Source: CAVPUA01 sp963708805
GTDB taxonomy: Bacteria > Actinomycetota > Actinomycetes > Mycobacteriales > Jatrophihabitantaceae
Reading direction: 5' to 3'
Length of the DNA stretch: 64,000 bases
NCBI GenBank assembly: GCA_963708805.1
Contig: CAVPUA010000003.1
Coordinates: forward strand, 2,170,001 to 2,234,000
The notes beneath the pieces were generated by a model. It saw only the letters and a program-made list of their open reading frames with translations, searched no databases and was not told the DNA's origin. Shown here one piece after another: positions 9,128 to 18,783 of this stretch; the stretch's first letter is position 1, and the number at the start of each line of letters is the position of its first letter. Made by a program: the position numbers and the translations under genes.

Positions 9128-10545
9128 TTACAGCCGGGCCCACGCCTCGGTCAAGACGGAGCGCAGGATCTGCTCCATCTCGTCGAACTCTCGCTGGCCG
9201 ACGATCAGTGGCGGGGCGAGCTGGACGACCGGGTCACCGCGGTCGTCCGCGCGGCAGTACAGGCCGGCGTCGTACAAAGCCTTCGAGAGGAAACCCCGCA
9301 GCAGACGCTCGGACTCATCATCGTCGAACGTCTCCTTCGTCGTCTTGTCCTTGACCAATTCGATGCCGTAGAAGTAGCCGTCGCCGCGGACGTCTCCGAC
9401 GATCGGCAGTTCGAGCAGCTTCTCCAGAGTGGAACGGAACGCGCCTTCGTTGTCGAGGACGTGCTGGTTGAGCCCCTCGCGATCGAAGATGTCGAGGTTG
9501 GCCATCGCCACCGCGGCCGACACCGGATGCCCGCCGAAGGTGTAGCCGTGCGGGAAGTAGTCGGTGCCGCTCCAGAACGGCGCGGCGATCTTGTCGCTGA
9601 CGATGCAGGCGCCGATGGGGGAGTAGCCGCTGGTCAGACCCTTGGCGCAGGTGATCATGTCGGGCACGTAGCCGAACTTGTCGCAGGCGAACATCGTGCC
9701 CAGCCGTCCGAAGGCGCAGATGACCTCGTCCGACACGAGCAGCACGTCGTGACGGTCGCAGATCTCGCGCACGCGCTGGAAGTAGCCGGGTGGCGGCGGG
9801 AAGCACCCGCCGGAGTTCTGCACCGGTTCGAGGAAGACGGCAGGCCACGGTGTCGGGGCCTTCGTTCTCGATCGCCACCTCGATCTGGTCGGCGGCCCAC
9901 CGTCCGAACGCCTCGAGGTCGTCGCCGTGCTCGGTCGCGCGGTAGAAGTTGGTGTTGGGCACCTTGAGGGCGCCCGGCACCAGCGGCTCGAACATCTGAC
10001 TTCATCGCCGGGACGCCGGTGATCGACAGGGCCCCGTGCGGGGTGCCGTGGTAGGCGATCGTGCGGCTGATCACCTTGGTCTTCATGGGCTTGCCCTGCA
10101 GCTTGAAGTACTGCTTGGCCAGCTTCCAGGCCGTCTCGACCGCCTCGCCGCCTCCGGTCGTGAAGAAGACCTTGTTCAGGTCGCCGGGCGCGTAGTCGGC
10201 CAGCCGGTCGGCCAGCTCGATCGCCTTGGGATGCGCGTAGGACCAGATCGGGAAGAACGCCAGCTCGGACGCCTGGCGGTAGGCGGCCTCGGCCAGCTCG
10301 ACCCGTCCGTGCCCGGCCTGCACGACGAACAGCCCGGCCAGTCCGTCGAGGTACTTCTTGCCGTTGGCGTCCCAGATGTAGGCGCCGTCGCCCTTGACGA
10401 TCGTGGGGACCGGAGCGCTCGCGTAGGACGACTGACGGGTGAAGTGCATCCACAGGTGATCGCGCGCCTTGGCCGACAGCGCTTCGGCGTCGAACGTGTC
10501 GGCCACCGTGTCCTCGTGGGTCGGGCGGATCGGCGTCGTGGTCAT
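9128..10545 (-). CDS. Class III PLP aminotransferase, putrescine/omega-amino acid type (frameshifted)
   Basis: Transfers an amino group from a terminal amine, probably putrescine or a related amine, to a keto acid. Family features are YIWDANGKKYLDGLAGLFV, FFTTGGGEAVETAWKLA (PLP phosphate site), LLVSDEVICAFGRLG (PLP ring Asp) and the Schiff-base lysine in TCAKGLTSGYSPIGA. There are two single-base shifts, near 9998 (after PAMK) and at 9842 (between DTVA and AVFLEP). Repaired length is about 470 residues, normal for the family. ATG 10545 overlaps the lrp stop as ATGA. Substrate choice between putrescine, GABA and beta-alanine is not decidable from sequence. Confidence 0.9.
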
Positions 10546-11009
10546 CGGGCACCCCAGTTGTAGGTCTGCTTGGTCAGTTTCAGGTAGAGGAACGTCTCGG
10601 TGCGGATGACGCCCGCGATCGAACGGATCTTGTCGTTGATCAGTGAGAGCAGATGGTCGTCGTCGGTCACCACGACCTCGGCCAGGATGTCGGTCGAGCC
10701 GGCGGTGATCACGATGTAGACGACCTCGGGGATCTCGCCGAGCTGGGCGGCGATCTTCTCCAGGTCGCCGGTCGCCACGATCGAGACCATGGCCTGGCGG
10801 TCGAAGCCGATCTGCATCGGGTCGGTGACCGCGACGATCTGCATGACGTTGGTGTCGACCAGCTTCTGCACCCGCTGCCGAACAGCGGCCTCGGAGAGCC
10901 CGACCGCCTTGCCGATCGAGGCGTAGGGGCGGCGGCCGTCCTCCTGCAGTTGGGCGATGATCGCTTTGCTCACGTCGTCCGGCGACTGGCGCGGGGTCGG
11001 CTTGGGCAC
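10542..11009 (-). CDS. Lrp/AsnC-family regulator of the amine region
   Basis: An intact 155-residue regulator. The N-terminal winged HTH reads SKAIIAQLQEDGRRPYASIG then KAVGLSEAAVRQRVQKLVD. The C-terminal RAM domain runs from VMQIVAVTDPMQIGFDRQAM to TETFLYLKLTKQTYNW and normally senses an amino acid or amine. The start is GTG 11009. It is the first gene of the minus-strand operon, with a 4-nt overlap into the aminotransferase, and diverges from the copper amine oxidase. It probably controls both directions through the dyad at 11048-11114. Confidence 0.9.
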   Translation of the reverse strand: MPKPTPRQSPDDVSKAIIAQLQEDGRRPYASIGKAVGLSEAAVRQRVQKLVDTNVMQIVAVTDPMQIGFDRQAMVSIVATGDLEKIAAQLGEIPEVVYIVITAGSTDILAEVVVTDDDHLLSLINDKIRSIAGVIRTETFLYLKLTKQTYNWGAR

Positions 11010-11047
11010 GGGTAGAGCTTGACGTACTGACCGGCCGCTCGCAAGCG

Positions 11048-11114
11048 AATCCGCATAATGCACGCCGCGAATCTGTTGATCTCGTCGTTCAGGCCGGCGT
11101 GAAGTGTGCGGATT
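11048..11114. promoter_or_regulatory. Concentric dyad in lrp/amine-oxidase divergent promoter
   Basis: Outer arms aatccgca (11048-11055) and tgcggatt (11107-11114), and inner arms cacgccg (11061-11067) and cggcgtg (11095-11101), are all perfect. They share the same centre at 11081, with 5-nt gaps on both sides. The symmetry suggests a multi-dimer binding site for the adjacent Lrp protein, which wraps DNA; a long RNA hairpin is the alternative. The whole intergenic stretch is only 144 bp. Confidence 0.6.
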
Positions 11115-11153
11115 ACCGCCGCGATGACGACATCCGCCCGATACGCTGTCGCG

Positions 11154-13125
11154 ATGGACGACGACGCGCCATCCCCTCGACCCGCGCCACCCCCTCGACC
11201 CGCTGAGCGCCGACGAGTTCCGCCAGGTCGCTGCGATCCTGCGCCGCGACACCGACTTCGGCCCGTCCTGGCGAATCGCCTCGATCGAACTGCGCGAGCC
11301 GAGCAAAGCAGCCGTCGCGCTCGTTCCGACCCGGCGACGCCATCGTGCGCACCGCGATCGCCGTCTGCTGGAATCGCGCCGGCGGCGCCGTCTACAAGGC
11401 GATCGTCTCGCTCGACGACGACGCGGTGCTCGAGCTGGGACCACCAGCCCGACGTCCAGCCCAACGCGACGGTCGACGAGTGGAGCGAGTGCGACGAGGC
11501 GATGCGGGCACATCCCGAGGTGATCGCCGCGCTGAACGCGCCGGGGGATCACCGACATCGATCTCGTCCTGGTCGACGTGTGGACGTTCGGGCGGCACGT
11601 GATCCCGCCGCAGTACCTCGACCGGCGCGTGGGTTGGTGCGACCTCTGGGTGCGCGAGCAGCCGCAGGGCAACCCGTACGCGCACGCGGTCAGCGGGCTG
11701 AAGCTGATCGTCGACCTGAACGACATGACGCCTGCTCGAGATCGAGGACACCGGCGATCCGGGCATGCCGCCGGTGATGGGCGAGTACGTCCCGCGGTTC
11801 GTCCCGGACCAGGTCGAACGCGACGACCTCAAGCCGCTGGAGATCACCCAGCCCGACGGCGTCTCGTTCACGCTCGACGGCAACGAGCTGCGCTGGCAGG
11901 GCTGGCGGATGCGGTTGGGCTTCAACTACCGCGAGGGCCTGGTCCTGCATCGGATCGGCTACGAGGACGGCGTCGCAGGACGACGGGTCGCCGCGGGTGC
12001 GGCCGATCGCCCACCGGCTGTCGCTGGCCGAGATGATCGTCCCCTACCGCGACCCGACGCCCGATCACGCGCGCCGGACCGCCTACGACATCGGCGAATG
12101 GGGTCTCGGCTTCATGACGACCTCGCTCGAACTGGGCTGCGACTGCCTCGGCGAGATCGTCTATGTCGACGCGGTCCTGCACGACTCGGCCGGCGAGCCG
12201 TACACGATCAAGAACGCGATCTGCCTGCACGAGGAGGACAACGCCGTCCTGTGGAAGCACGTCGATCACGACGCCGGCACCGAGGTGCGGCGGATGCGGC
12301 GGATGGTCGTCTCGGCCCACATGACGGTGGCCAACTACGAGTACCTCGTCTACTGGCGCTTCTACCAGGACGGCAACATCGAGTGCGAGGTGCGGGCCAC
12401 CGGCATCCTGGTGACGACGCCGTTCGCCGGCGAGACGCCGCCGCCGTACGGCACGGTCGTCGACACCCAGACCTACGCGCCGATCCACCAGCACTTCATC
12501 GTCGCCCGCCTGGACATGGAGGTCGACGGCGAGCAGAACACCGTCGTCATGTCCGAGACGGCGCAGTCGTGCCGATCGGACCGGACAACCCGCACGGGCT
12601 CGGCCTGACGCAGCGAACGACTGCCGCTGCGGACCGAGGCCGAGGGCAAGCAGGACTACGACTGGGGCACGCAACGAGCGTGGAAGGTGACCAACCCGGC
12701 CCGGACCAACCACGTCGGCACCCCGTCGCCTACAAGCTGGTGCCCGGGTGCCGCCCTGCCGGCGATGATCGACCCGGCGTCGCCGGTGCTCGAGCGGGCG
12801 CAGGTCATCGGGCACACGCTCTGGGTCACGCCGTTCGCGGCCGACGAACGCTGGCCGTGCGGCGAGTTCGTGAACCAGAGCGGCACCGACACCGGGCCTG
12901 CCGGTCTGGACGGCCGGCCGAACCGCTCGATCGAGAACACCGACATCGTGCTCTGGTACGTCGTTCGGCATCCACCACGTGCCGCGGATGGAGGACTGGC
13001 CGGTGATGCCGGCCGACACGGTCTCGTTCTGGCTCAAGCCGACCGGCTTCTTCGACCGCAACCCGGCGCTGGACGTCGCACCCGAGTCCTGGCCACGGAG
13101 GTGGGCAGCGCGCCGACGCGCATGA
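11154..13125 (+). CDS. Copper-containing primary-amine oxidase (heavily frameshifted)
   Basis: Oxidises primary amines such as putrescine, phenethylamine or histamine to aldehyde, NH3 and H2O2 using Cu and topaquinone. The cofactor tyrosine is in TVANYEY (Tyr codon 12336-12338). The catalytic-base region is YDIGEWGLGF. Copper ligands are the HxH of PIHQHFIVARL and the distal His in GIHHVPRMEDWPVMP. The frame is broken at least nine times: near 11168, 11325, 11440, 11545, 11735, 11970, 12560, 12615, 12735 and 12900-12965. Repaired length is about 650 residues, normal for the family. ATG 11154 is likely. The stop at 13123-13125 follows the last conserved block but could move if another indel lies there. 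Confidence 0.87.
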
Positions 13126-13345
13126 AGGTAGCTGCTGCGCAGAGTGAACGACGATATAGATCTTCGAATGGCTTGAGTCGCGATTGATTCCGTTGTGCAG
13201 ACGCACAGGCTCGACGTAATCCGGGGGAAACATATGTGCGAGAACTCTAGCTTTCGCGCAGCGTTTGATTTACCGTTTCGCCACCGAGACCACGCCAGCC
13301 CACGCCAGTGTCCATGCCAGTGTCCAAGCCGCACGGGGAGACCTC
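13126..13345 (+). promoter_or_regulatory. AT-richer leader upstream of the permease
   Basis: This 220-bp gene-free stretch is visibly poorer in GC than its surroundings. It holds a short palindrome, tgtgc-agac-gcaca (13194-13207), and a tandem 12-mer, cacgccagtgtc/catgccagtgtc (13301-13324), preceded by a partial copy at 13291. A GGGGAGA ribosome site lies just before ATG 13346. A promoter for permease-agmatinase-dehydrogenase is likely here, but I cannot assign -35/-10 boxes with confidence. Confidence 0.4.
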
Positions 13346-14954
13346 ATGACGCAAGCTCCACCCATCGACGCTGGTGAACCGGCCGACGCCGCCGCCGAGA
13401 AGGCCAAGCTCCAGAAGCACTTCGGCCGGCGCCGACATCTTCTTCTTCCTGGTCTGCACGCTGGTCGGCGTCGACGGTCTGGGCACGCTGGCCACCGAGG
13501 GTGGGGCCGGGCTTCACCTGGCTGATCGTGTCGCGTCGTCTTCTTCGCCATCCCCACCGCGCTGATCCTGTCGGAGCTCGGTGCGGCCTACACCGAGGAG
13601 GGCGGCCCGTACGTCTGGGTCCGGCTGGCCTTCGGTCACCTGGCCGGCGCGATCAACAACTTCTTCTACTGGGTGACCAACCCGGTGTGGATGGGCGGCA
13701 CGCTGGTCGGTACGGCGATCGGTGGCCTGGTCGTGTTCATGAACAACGACAACAGCTGGAGCAAGACGCCGACCTACATCTTCGGGTTGGTCTTCATCTG
13801 GCTCGGCGTGCTGTTCGCGATCCTCTCGTTCAAGGTCGGCAAGTGGGTCGCCACAGTCGGCGCGATCGCCCGCTTCCTGCTGCTCGGCTTCTTCTCGATC
13901 ATCGTGATCGTCTACGGCGCCAAGCACGGCTTCCACGGCCCGGGCATCAGCGACTACAAGCCCGACCAAGTCCAGCTTCGTCGCTGCTCGTGCCGCTCAT
14001 CCTGTTCAGCCTGGTCGGCTTCGAGCTGCCCAGCGCCGCCGGAGAGGAGATGGAGGACGCCGCCAACGACGTGCCGGCCGGCATCGCCAAATCGGTCATC
14101 GCGACGACTCTGCTCTACGGGTTGCCGGTGCTCGGCATCCTGGTCGTGCTGCCGTCGGAGTCAGTCGACCGGGCTTGCCGGTTTCCCGGATGCGATGAAG
14201 CAGGCGATGACGGTCTTCGGCGGGCACGTCACGACACGGCCAGCGACGGCACCGTGACCTCGACGCTCGAGCGGCTTCGGGAGTGGCCTCGGCTGGATCA
14301 TGGGCGTCCTCGTCGCCATCGTCGCCTTCACGTCCGGCCTGACCTGGATCATGGGCTCGGACCGCACGCTCGCCGTGTCGTGCTACGACGGCGCCGGCCC
14401 GCGGGCGCTCGGCAAGTTCTCGGCCCGCTTCGGTACTCCGCTGCGGGTCAACGTCCTGTCCGGCGTGGTGTCCACCGGCGATCTTCATCGCCACCGAAGA
14501 GATCACCGGCGGCAACGCCTACAAGTTCTTCTCGGTGGCGCTGAACCTGGCCATCTCGACGACGCTGATCTCCTACCTGGGCATCTTCCCGGCCGCGTGG
14601 GTGCTGCGCCACAAGCGACCGCAATGATCGCCCGGCCGTTCAAGTCGCCGCTGGATTGTCGTTCACCACGATCATCTCGACTGTCTGCGATCGTGTTCTG
14701 CACGATCGAGACGATCTTCCCGGGCGCGGGCGACAAGTGGTTCGGCGACGACTACCGGCCCGTCGGATCAGTGGACGCAGAGCGACAAGTGGAGCTACCT
14801 GCTGACGGTCGCCGTGCCGCTCGTCCTGTTCCTGGCGATCAGCGTCTGGTTCTGGTGGATGGGCAAGCGCCACCGCGAACAGACGGCGCGCGAGCTTGAT
14901 GCCGGGGTGCCGGTTGGTTCGCACCTCGGTGTCGCATTGAACGAGTCCGAGTGA
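13346..14954 (+). CDS. APC-family amino acid/polyamine permease (heavily frameshifted)
   Basis: A membrane transporter of the amino acid-polyamine-organocation superfamily. Hydrophobic blocks include IFFFLVCTLVGVDGLGTLAT (TM1), ALILSELGAAYTEEGGPYVW (TM2 with the family's EGG), LLVPLILFSLVGFELPSAAG, and a final TVAVPLVLFLAISVWFWWMG. About eight frameshifts are spread along the gene, for example near 13430, 13505, 13545, 13970, 14160, 14265, 14480 and 14650. Repaired length is about 530 residues. ATG 13346 has GGGGAGA upstream. It is followed directly by the agmatinase, which makes agmatine, putrescine or a similar amine the likely cargo (inference). Confidence 0.85.
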
Positions 14955-14966
14955 CATTGTTCGTGC

Positions 14967-15983
14967 ATGGCTAGGTATGGCGCGCAGTTCGGTCCGGACA
15001 TCACCTTCCTCGGGTGTGGAGCGTTGCGACTGGGCTGACGCGTCGACCTACGCCGGAGCCGACGTGGTCATCCTCGGGGCGCCGTTCGACGGCGGCACGT
15101 CGCACCGCTCGGGTACGCGGTTCGGGCCCCAGTACATCCGGCAGACCTGCTATCTGCCGCACGACGGCTCACGTCCGTCGCTGGCGATGCGGGTCGACGG
15201 GCTGCAGGACCTCAGCGTCTTCGACGCCGGTGATGTCGAGATGTTCTCCGGCGACGCGCGCGAAGTCGGTGAGCGATCTGCGCGAGGCGGTGTACGCAGG
15301 TATCCCGCAACGGCGCGATCCCGCTGATCCTCGGCGGTGATCACACGATCGCCTGGCCCGACGCGGCTGGTGTCGCGCAGCACCTGGGCAACGGACGGAT
15401 CTCGATGATCCACTTCGACGCGCACGCCGACACCGGCAACATCGAGTTCGGCTCGCTGATCGGGCATGGGCAGCCGATGCGCCGGTTGATCGAATCGGGG
15501 GCGCTGCGCGGTGATCGCTTCCTGCAGATCGGCCTGCGCGGTTACTGGCCCGAGCCCGAGACGCTCGCCTGGATGGCCGAGCAGCGGATGCGCTCCTACG
15601 AGATGACCGAGATCGGGGCCCGCGGACTCGAAGAGTGCCTCACCGAGGCATTCAGGATCGCGATGGACGACTGCGACGGCGTGTTCCTGTCGGTGGACAT
15701 CGACGTCTGCGATCCCGGGCACGCCCCGGGCACCGGCACGCCCGAGCCGGGTGGCCTCAGCGCGCGGCAACTGCTCGATTCGGTGCGGCGGATCGCCTAC
15801 GAACTGCCGGTCGTCGGCATGGACGTCGTCGAGGTGAGCCCGCCCTACGACCACGCCGAGATCACGTCGTTCCTGGCCAACCGCGTCGTCCTCGAGGCGC
15901 TCTCGGGCATCGCGCGGCGGCGGCAGGACGCGGCGAACGGCACGACATGGGATCCGCGGCAGCCGCTACTGGACGGGCGCTGA
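14967..15983 (+). CDS. Agmatinase-family ureohydrolase (frameshifted)
   Basis: A Mn-dependent ureohydrolase that most likely releases urea from agmatine to give putrescine; guanidinobutyrase and related activities remain possible. Metal-binding motifs are LILGGDHTIAWP, MIHFDAHADTGN and SVDIDVCDPGHAPGTGTPEP. The N-terminus MARYGAQFGPDITFLG followed by ILGAPFDGGTSHRSGTRFGP is typical of agmatinases. Frameshifts lie near 15016, 15270 and 15305. From 15350 on the frame is clean. It starts 12 bp after the permease stop and ends immediately before the next gene, so the three form one operon. Confidence 0.88.
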
Positions 15984-17192
15984 GTGCGCACCCTCATCCT
16001 CGGCGCCGGTGGCGTCGGGTCGGCGGCGGCGCTCATCGCGGCCCGGCGACCGTTCTTCACCCACGTGGTCGTTGCCGACTACGACCTCGGACGAGCCGAA
16101 CGGGCCGCCGCCGCAACATCGGACGAGCGATTCGTGGCCGCGCAGCTCGACGCGTCCGACCAGGTGGCCATCGAGAAGCTGATCGCCGAGCACGAGATCG
16201 AGGCCGTGCTGGGCGCGACCGATCCGCGCTTCACGATGCCGATCTTCCGGGCCGCGCTGGCCGCCAAGATCCACTACCTCGACATGGCGATGTCGTTGTC
16301 GAAGCCGCATCCGTCCGACCCGTACGCCAAGACCGGCGTGAAACTTGGCGACGAGCAGTTCGAGCTGGCCGACGAATGGGCGGCGTCGGGCCATGTCGCG
16401 CTGGTCGGCATGGGCGTCGAGCCGGGGCTGGCCGACGTCTTCGCCCGGTACGCCGCCGACCACCTGTTCAGCGAGATCGACGAGGCCGGTGTGCGCGACG
16501 GCGGCAACCTGACCGTCGAGGGATTCGACTTCGCCCCTTCGTTCTCGATCTGGACGACGATCGAGGAGTGCCTGAACCCGCCGGTGATCTTCGAAAAAGA
16601 CCGCGGCTGGTTCACCACTGAGCCGTTCAGCGAGCCCGAGGTCTTCGACTTTCCCGAGGGCATCGGCCCGGTCGAGTGCGTGAACGTCGAACACGAAGAG
16701 GTCTTGCTGATTCCGCGCTGGATCGATGCGAAACGGGTCACCTTCAAGTACGGGCTGGGCGACGAGTTCATCCAGGTGCTCAAGACGCTGCACCTGCTCG
16801 GCCTGGACCAGACGGAAAAGGTCAGGGTCGGGGGAGTCGAGGTGAGTCCGCGTGACGTCGTCGCCGCCTGCCTGCCCGACCCGGCGCAGCTCGGCGACCG
16901 GATGCGGGGCAAGACCTGCGCCGGGCTGTATGTCACCGGCACCGGCAAGGACGGCCGCCCGCGCGCGACCTACCTGTACCACGTGGTCGACAACGAGTGG
17001 TCGATGCGCGAGTACGGCGCCCAGGCCGTCGTCTGGCAGACCGCGGTCAATCCGGTCGTCGCGCTCGAGCTCATTGCCGAAGGAGTGTGGGCGGGCGCGG
17101 GCGTGCTCGGTCCCGAGGCGTTCGACGCGGTGCCGTTCCTGGAGAAACTGGCCGAGGACTACGGCTCGCCCTGGGGCCAGCGCGAGCAGTAA
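15984..17192 (+). CDS. Saccharopine dehydrogenase-like NAD(P)-dependent protein
   Basis: An intact 402-residue protein. The N-terminal Rossmann motif TLILGAGGVGSAAALIAARR is followed by a Lys9-type C-terminal domain (AGLYVTGTGKDGRPRATYLY). Relatives include saccharopine and carboxynorspermidine dehydrogenases, which reduce imines formed between an amine and a semialdehyde. GTG 15984 abuts the agmatinase stop. Its place after agmatinase suggests a substrate derived from aminobutanal or another amine aldehyde, but no specific reaction can be claimed. Confidence 0.8.
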   Translation: MRTLILGAGGVGSAAALIAARRPFFTHVVVADYDLGRAERAAAATSDERFVAAQLDASDQVAIEKLIAEHEIEAVLGATDPRFTMPIFRAALAAKIHYLDMAMSLSKPHPSDPYAKTGVKLGDEQFELADEWAASGHVALVGMGVEPGLADVFARYAADHLFSEIDEAGVRDGGNLTVEGFDFAPSFSIWTTIEECLNPPVIFEKDRGWFTTEPFSEPEVFDFPEGIGPVECVNVEHEEVLLIPRWIDAKRVTFKYGLGDEFIQVLKTLHLLGLDQTEKVRVGGVEVSPRDVVAACLPDPAQLGDRMRGKTCAGLYVTGTGKDGRPRATYLYHVVDNEWSMREYGAQAVVWQTAVNPVVALELIAEGVWAGAGVLGPEAFDAVPFLEKLAEDYGSPWGQREQ

Positions 17193-17199
17193 GGGCTCT

Positions 17200-17478
17200 C
17201 TATTTGCGCCAGGACGTCTTGCGGTGCTGCCGGTCCCACAGGAGACCGACCACGAGCAGAGCGGCGGTGGCGATCAGGGCCACTGAACCGGCGTCGTTGT
17301 AATGCGTCGCCGTGAGCATGACGAGCAGGATCACGACGGTGATCCACCCGGCGATGCGGGCCGGACCGCCGAAGTCGGCGTGCCAGCCCCAGTCGGAGGG
17401 GTGCTCCCGCGGGTGGTCGGCCGAGTAGTCCTCGGGCGCACCTTCGTTGGGCGCCGCGCTCTCGGGCTTGAATGCCAC
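17200..17478 (-). CDS. DUF2631 small membrane protein
   Basis: 92 residues. A soluble N-terminus (GAPEDYSADHPREHPSDWGW) is followed by two hydrophobic segments, IAGWITVVILLVMLTATHY and VALIATAALLVVGLLW, and a basic tail. This family occurs in actinobacteria next to dxr, as here, and has no known function. ATG 17478. It converges with the dehydrogenase gene (7-bp gap) and diverges from dxr, so the 89 bp up to 17567 should hold both promoters. Confidence 0.85.
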   Translation of the reverse strand: MAFKPESAAPNEGAPEDYSADHPREHPSDWGWHADFGGPARIAGWITVVILLVMLTATHYNDAGSVALIATAALLVVGLLWDRQHRKTSWRK

Positions 17479-17567
17479 GGGTCCGCTCCAATCTGACGAG
17501 TGATCTGGTGCGATTCTCGCACCCCGCCTGCCCGGATGTGCGATGCACCTCCGTCACAATGGGCCGC

Positions 17568-18756
17568 ATGGGTGAACAGCGCCGGATCGTCCTGCTCGGA
17601 TCGACCGGATCCATCGGCACGCAGACGATCGACGTCGTCCGCGGCGCGCCCGAACGGTTTCGGATCACGGCCATCAGCGCCGGTGGTTCGAACGTGGCGC
17701 TCCTCGCCGAGCAGGCCGTCTCGCTCGCGGTCGAGGCCGTCGGCATTGCCGCCAACTCGGTCGACGAGCTGCGCGAACGAATCACCGCCGCGTGGACGCA
17801 TGACGCTCCGCTGCCACGCATCCTCGCGGGCCCGGACGCGACGAACGAACTCGCGACCTACGAGTCCGACCTGGTGCTGAACGCGGTGGCCGGCGCCCAA
17901 GGACTGCGGGCCACGGTGGCCGCCGCTCGAGGCGGGCCGGACGGTCGGTCTGGCCAACAAGGAGTCGCTGATCGCCGGCGGGGGACTCGTGACTGGACTG
18001 GCCAAACCCGGCCAGCTCGTACCGGTCGATTCCGAGCACTCGGCGCTCGCCCAGTGTCTGCGCGTCGGGAACGCCCGACGAGGTACGCCGCCTGCTGGTG
18101 ACTGCGAGCGGCGGACCGTTCCGCGGCCGCACGCGGGCCGAACTCACCGACGTCACGCCGCAGCAGGCGCTCGCCCACCCGACCTGGGCCATGGGCAAGC
18201 TCGTCACCACCAACTCGGCCACGCTGATCAACAAGGGTCTCGAGGTGATCGAGGCCCATCTGCTGTTCGACATCCCCTTCGAGCGCATCGATGTCGTCGT
18301 CCACCCGCAGTCGGTGATCCACTCGATGGTCGAGTTCGTCGACGGCTCGACCATCGCGCAGGCGTCGCCGCCCGACATGCGGCTGCCGATCTCGCTCGCC
18401 CTCGGCTGGCCGAATCGGGTGCCGGGCGCCGCCGCGGCCGTCGACTGGACGACGGCGAACACCTGGACGTTCGAGCCGCTGGACGACGACGCGTTTCCCG
18501 GCCGTCCGACTGGCCCGCGAGGCCGGCATCGCCGGGCGGTTGCGCGCCCGCCGTCTACAACGCCGCCAACGAGGAACTGGTCGACGCCTTCCACAGCGGA
18601 CGCCTGGAATTCCTCGGCATCGTGGACGGCGTCGGTTCCATCTTGGAGAACTGGCTGAACACGAATCACACACCGGGCTCGGTTCCGGGTACCGTCGAGG
18701 AGATCGAAGCGGCCGAAACCTGGGCGCGTGCCCAGGCTCGGGCCATTTTCGCCTGA
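17568..18756 (+). CDS. dxr: 1-deoxy-D-xylulose-5-phosphate reductoisomerase (frameshifted)
   Basis: Converts DXP to MEP with NADPH, the committed step of the MEP isoprenoid pathway. The NADPH motif LLGSTGSIGTQTIDVV is at the N-terminus. VGLANKESLI, VPVDSEHSA (metal/substrate) and TASGGPFRGRT mark the active site. Four single-base insertions break it: an extra G at 17925 (gcc-g-ctc), near 18072, near 18495 and near 18541. ATG 17568. Repaired length is about 395 residues. ispG of the same pathway lies two genes downstream. Confidence 0.95.
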
Positions 18757-18783
18757 GCTTTCACCGGAATCCGGAGGTAGAGC

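Noticed and set aside
8444..9967. 507-codon plus-strand frame over ald and the aminotransferase
   Set aside because: Antisense to two well-supported enzymes; composition follows the codon shadow.
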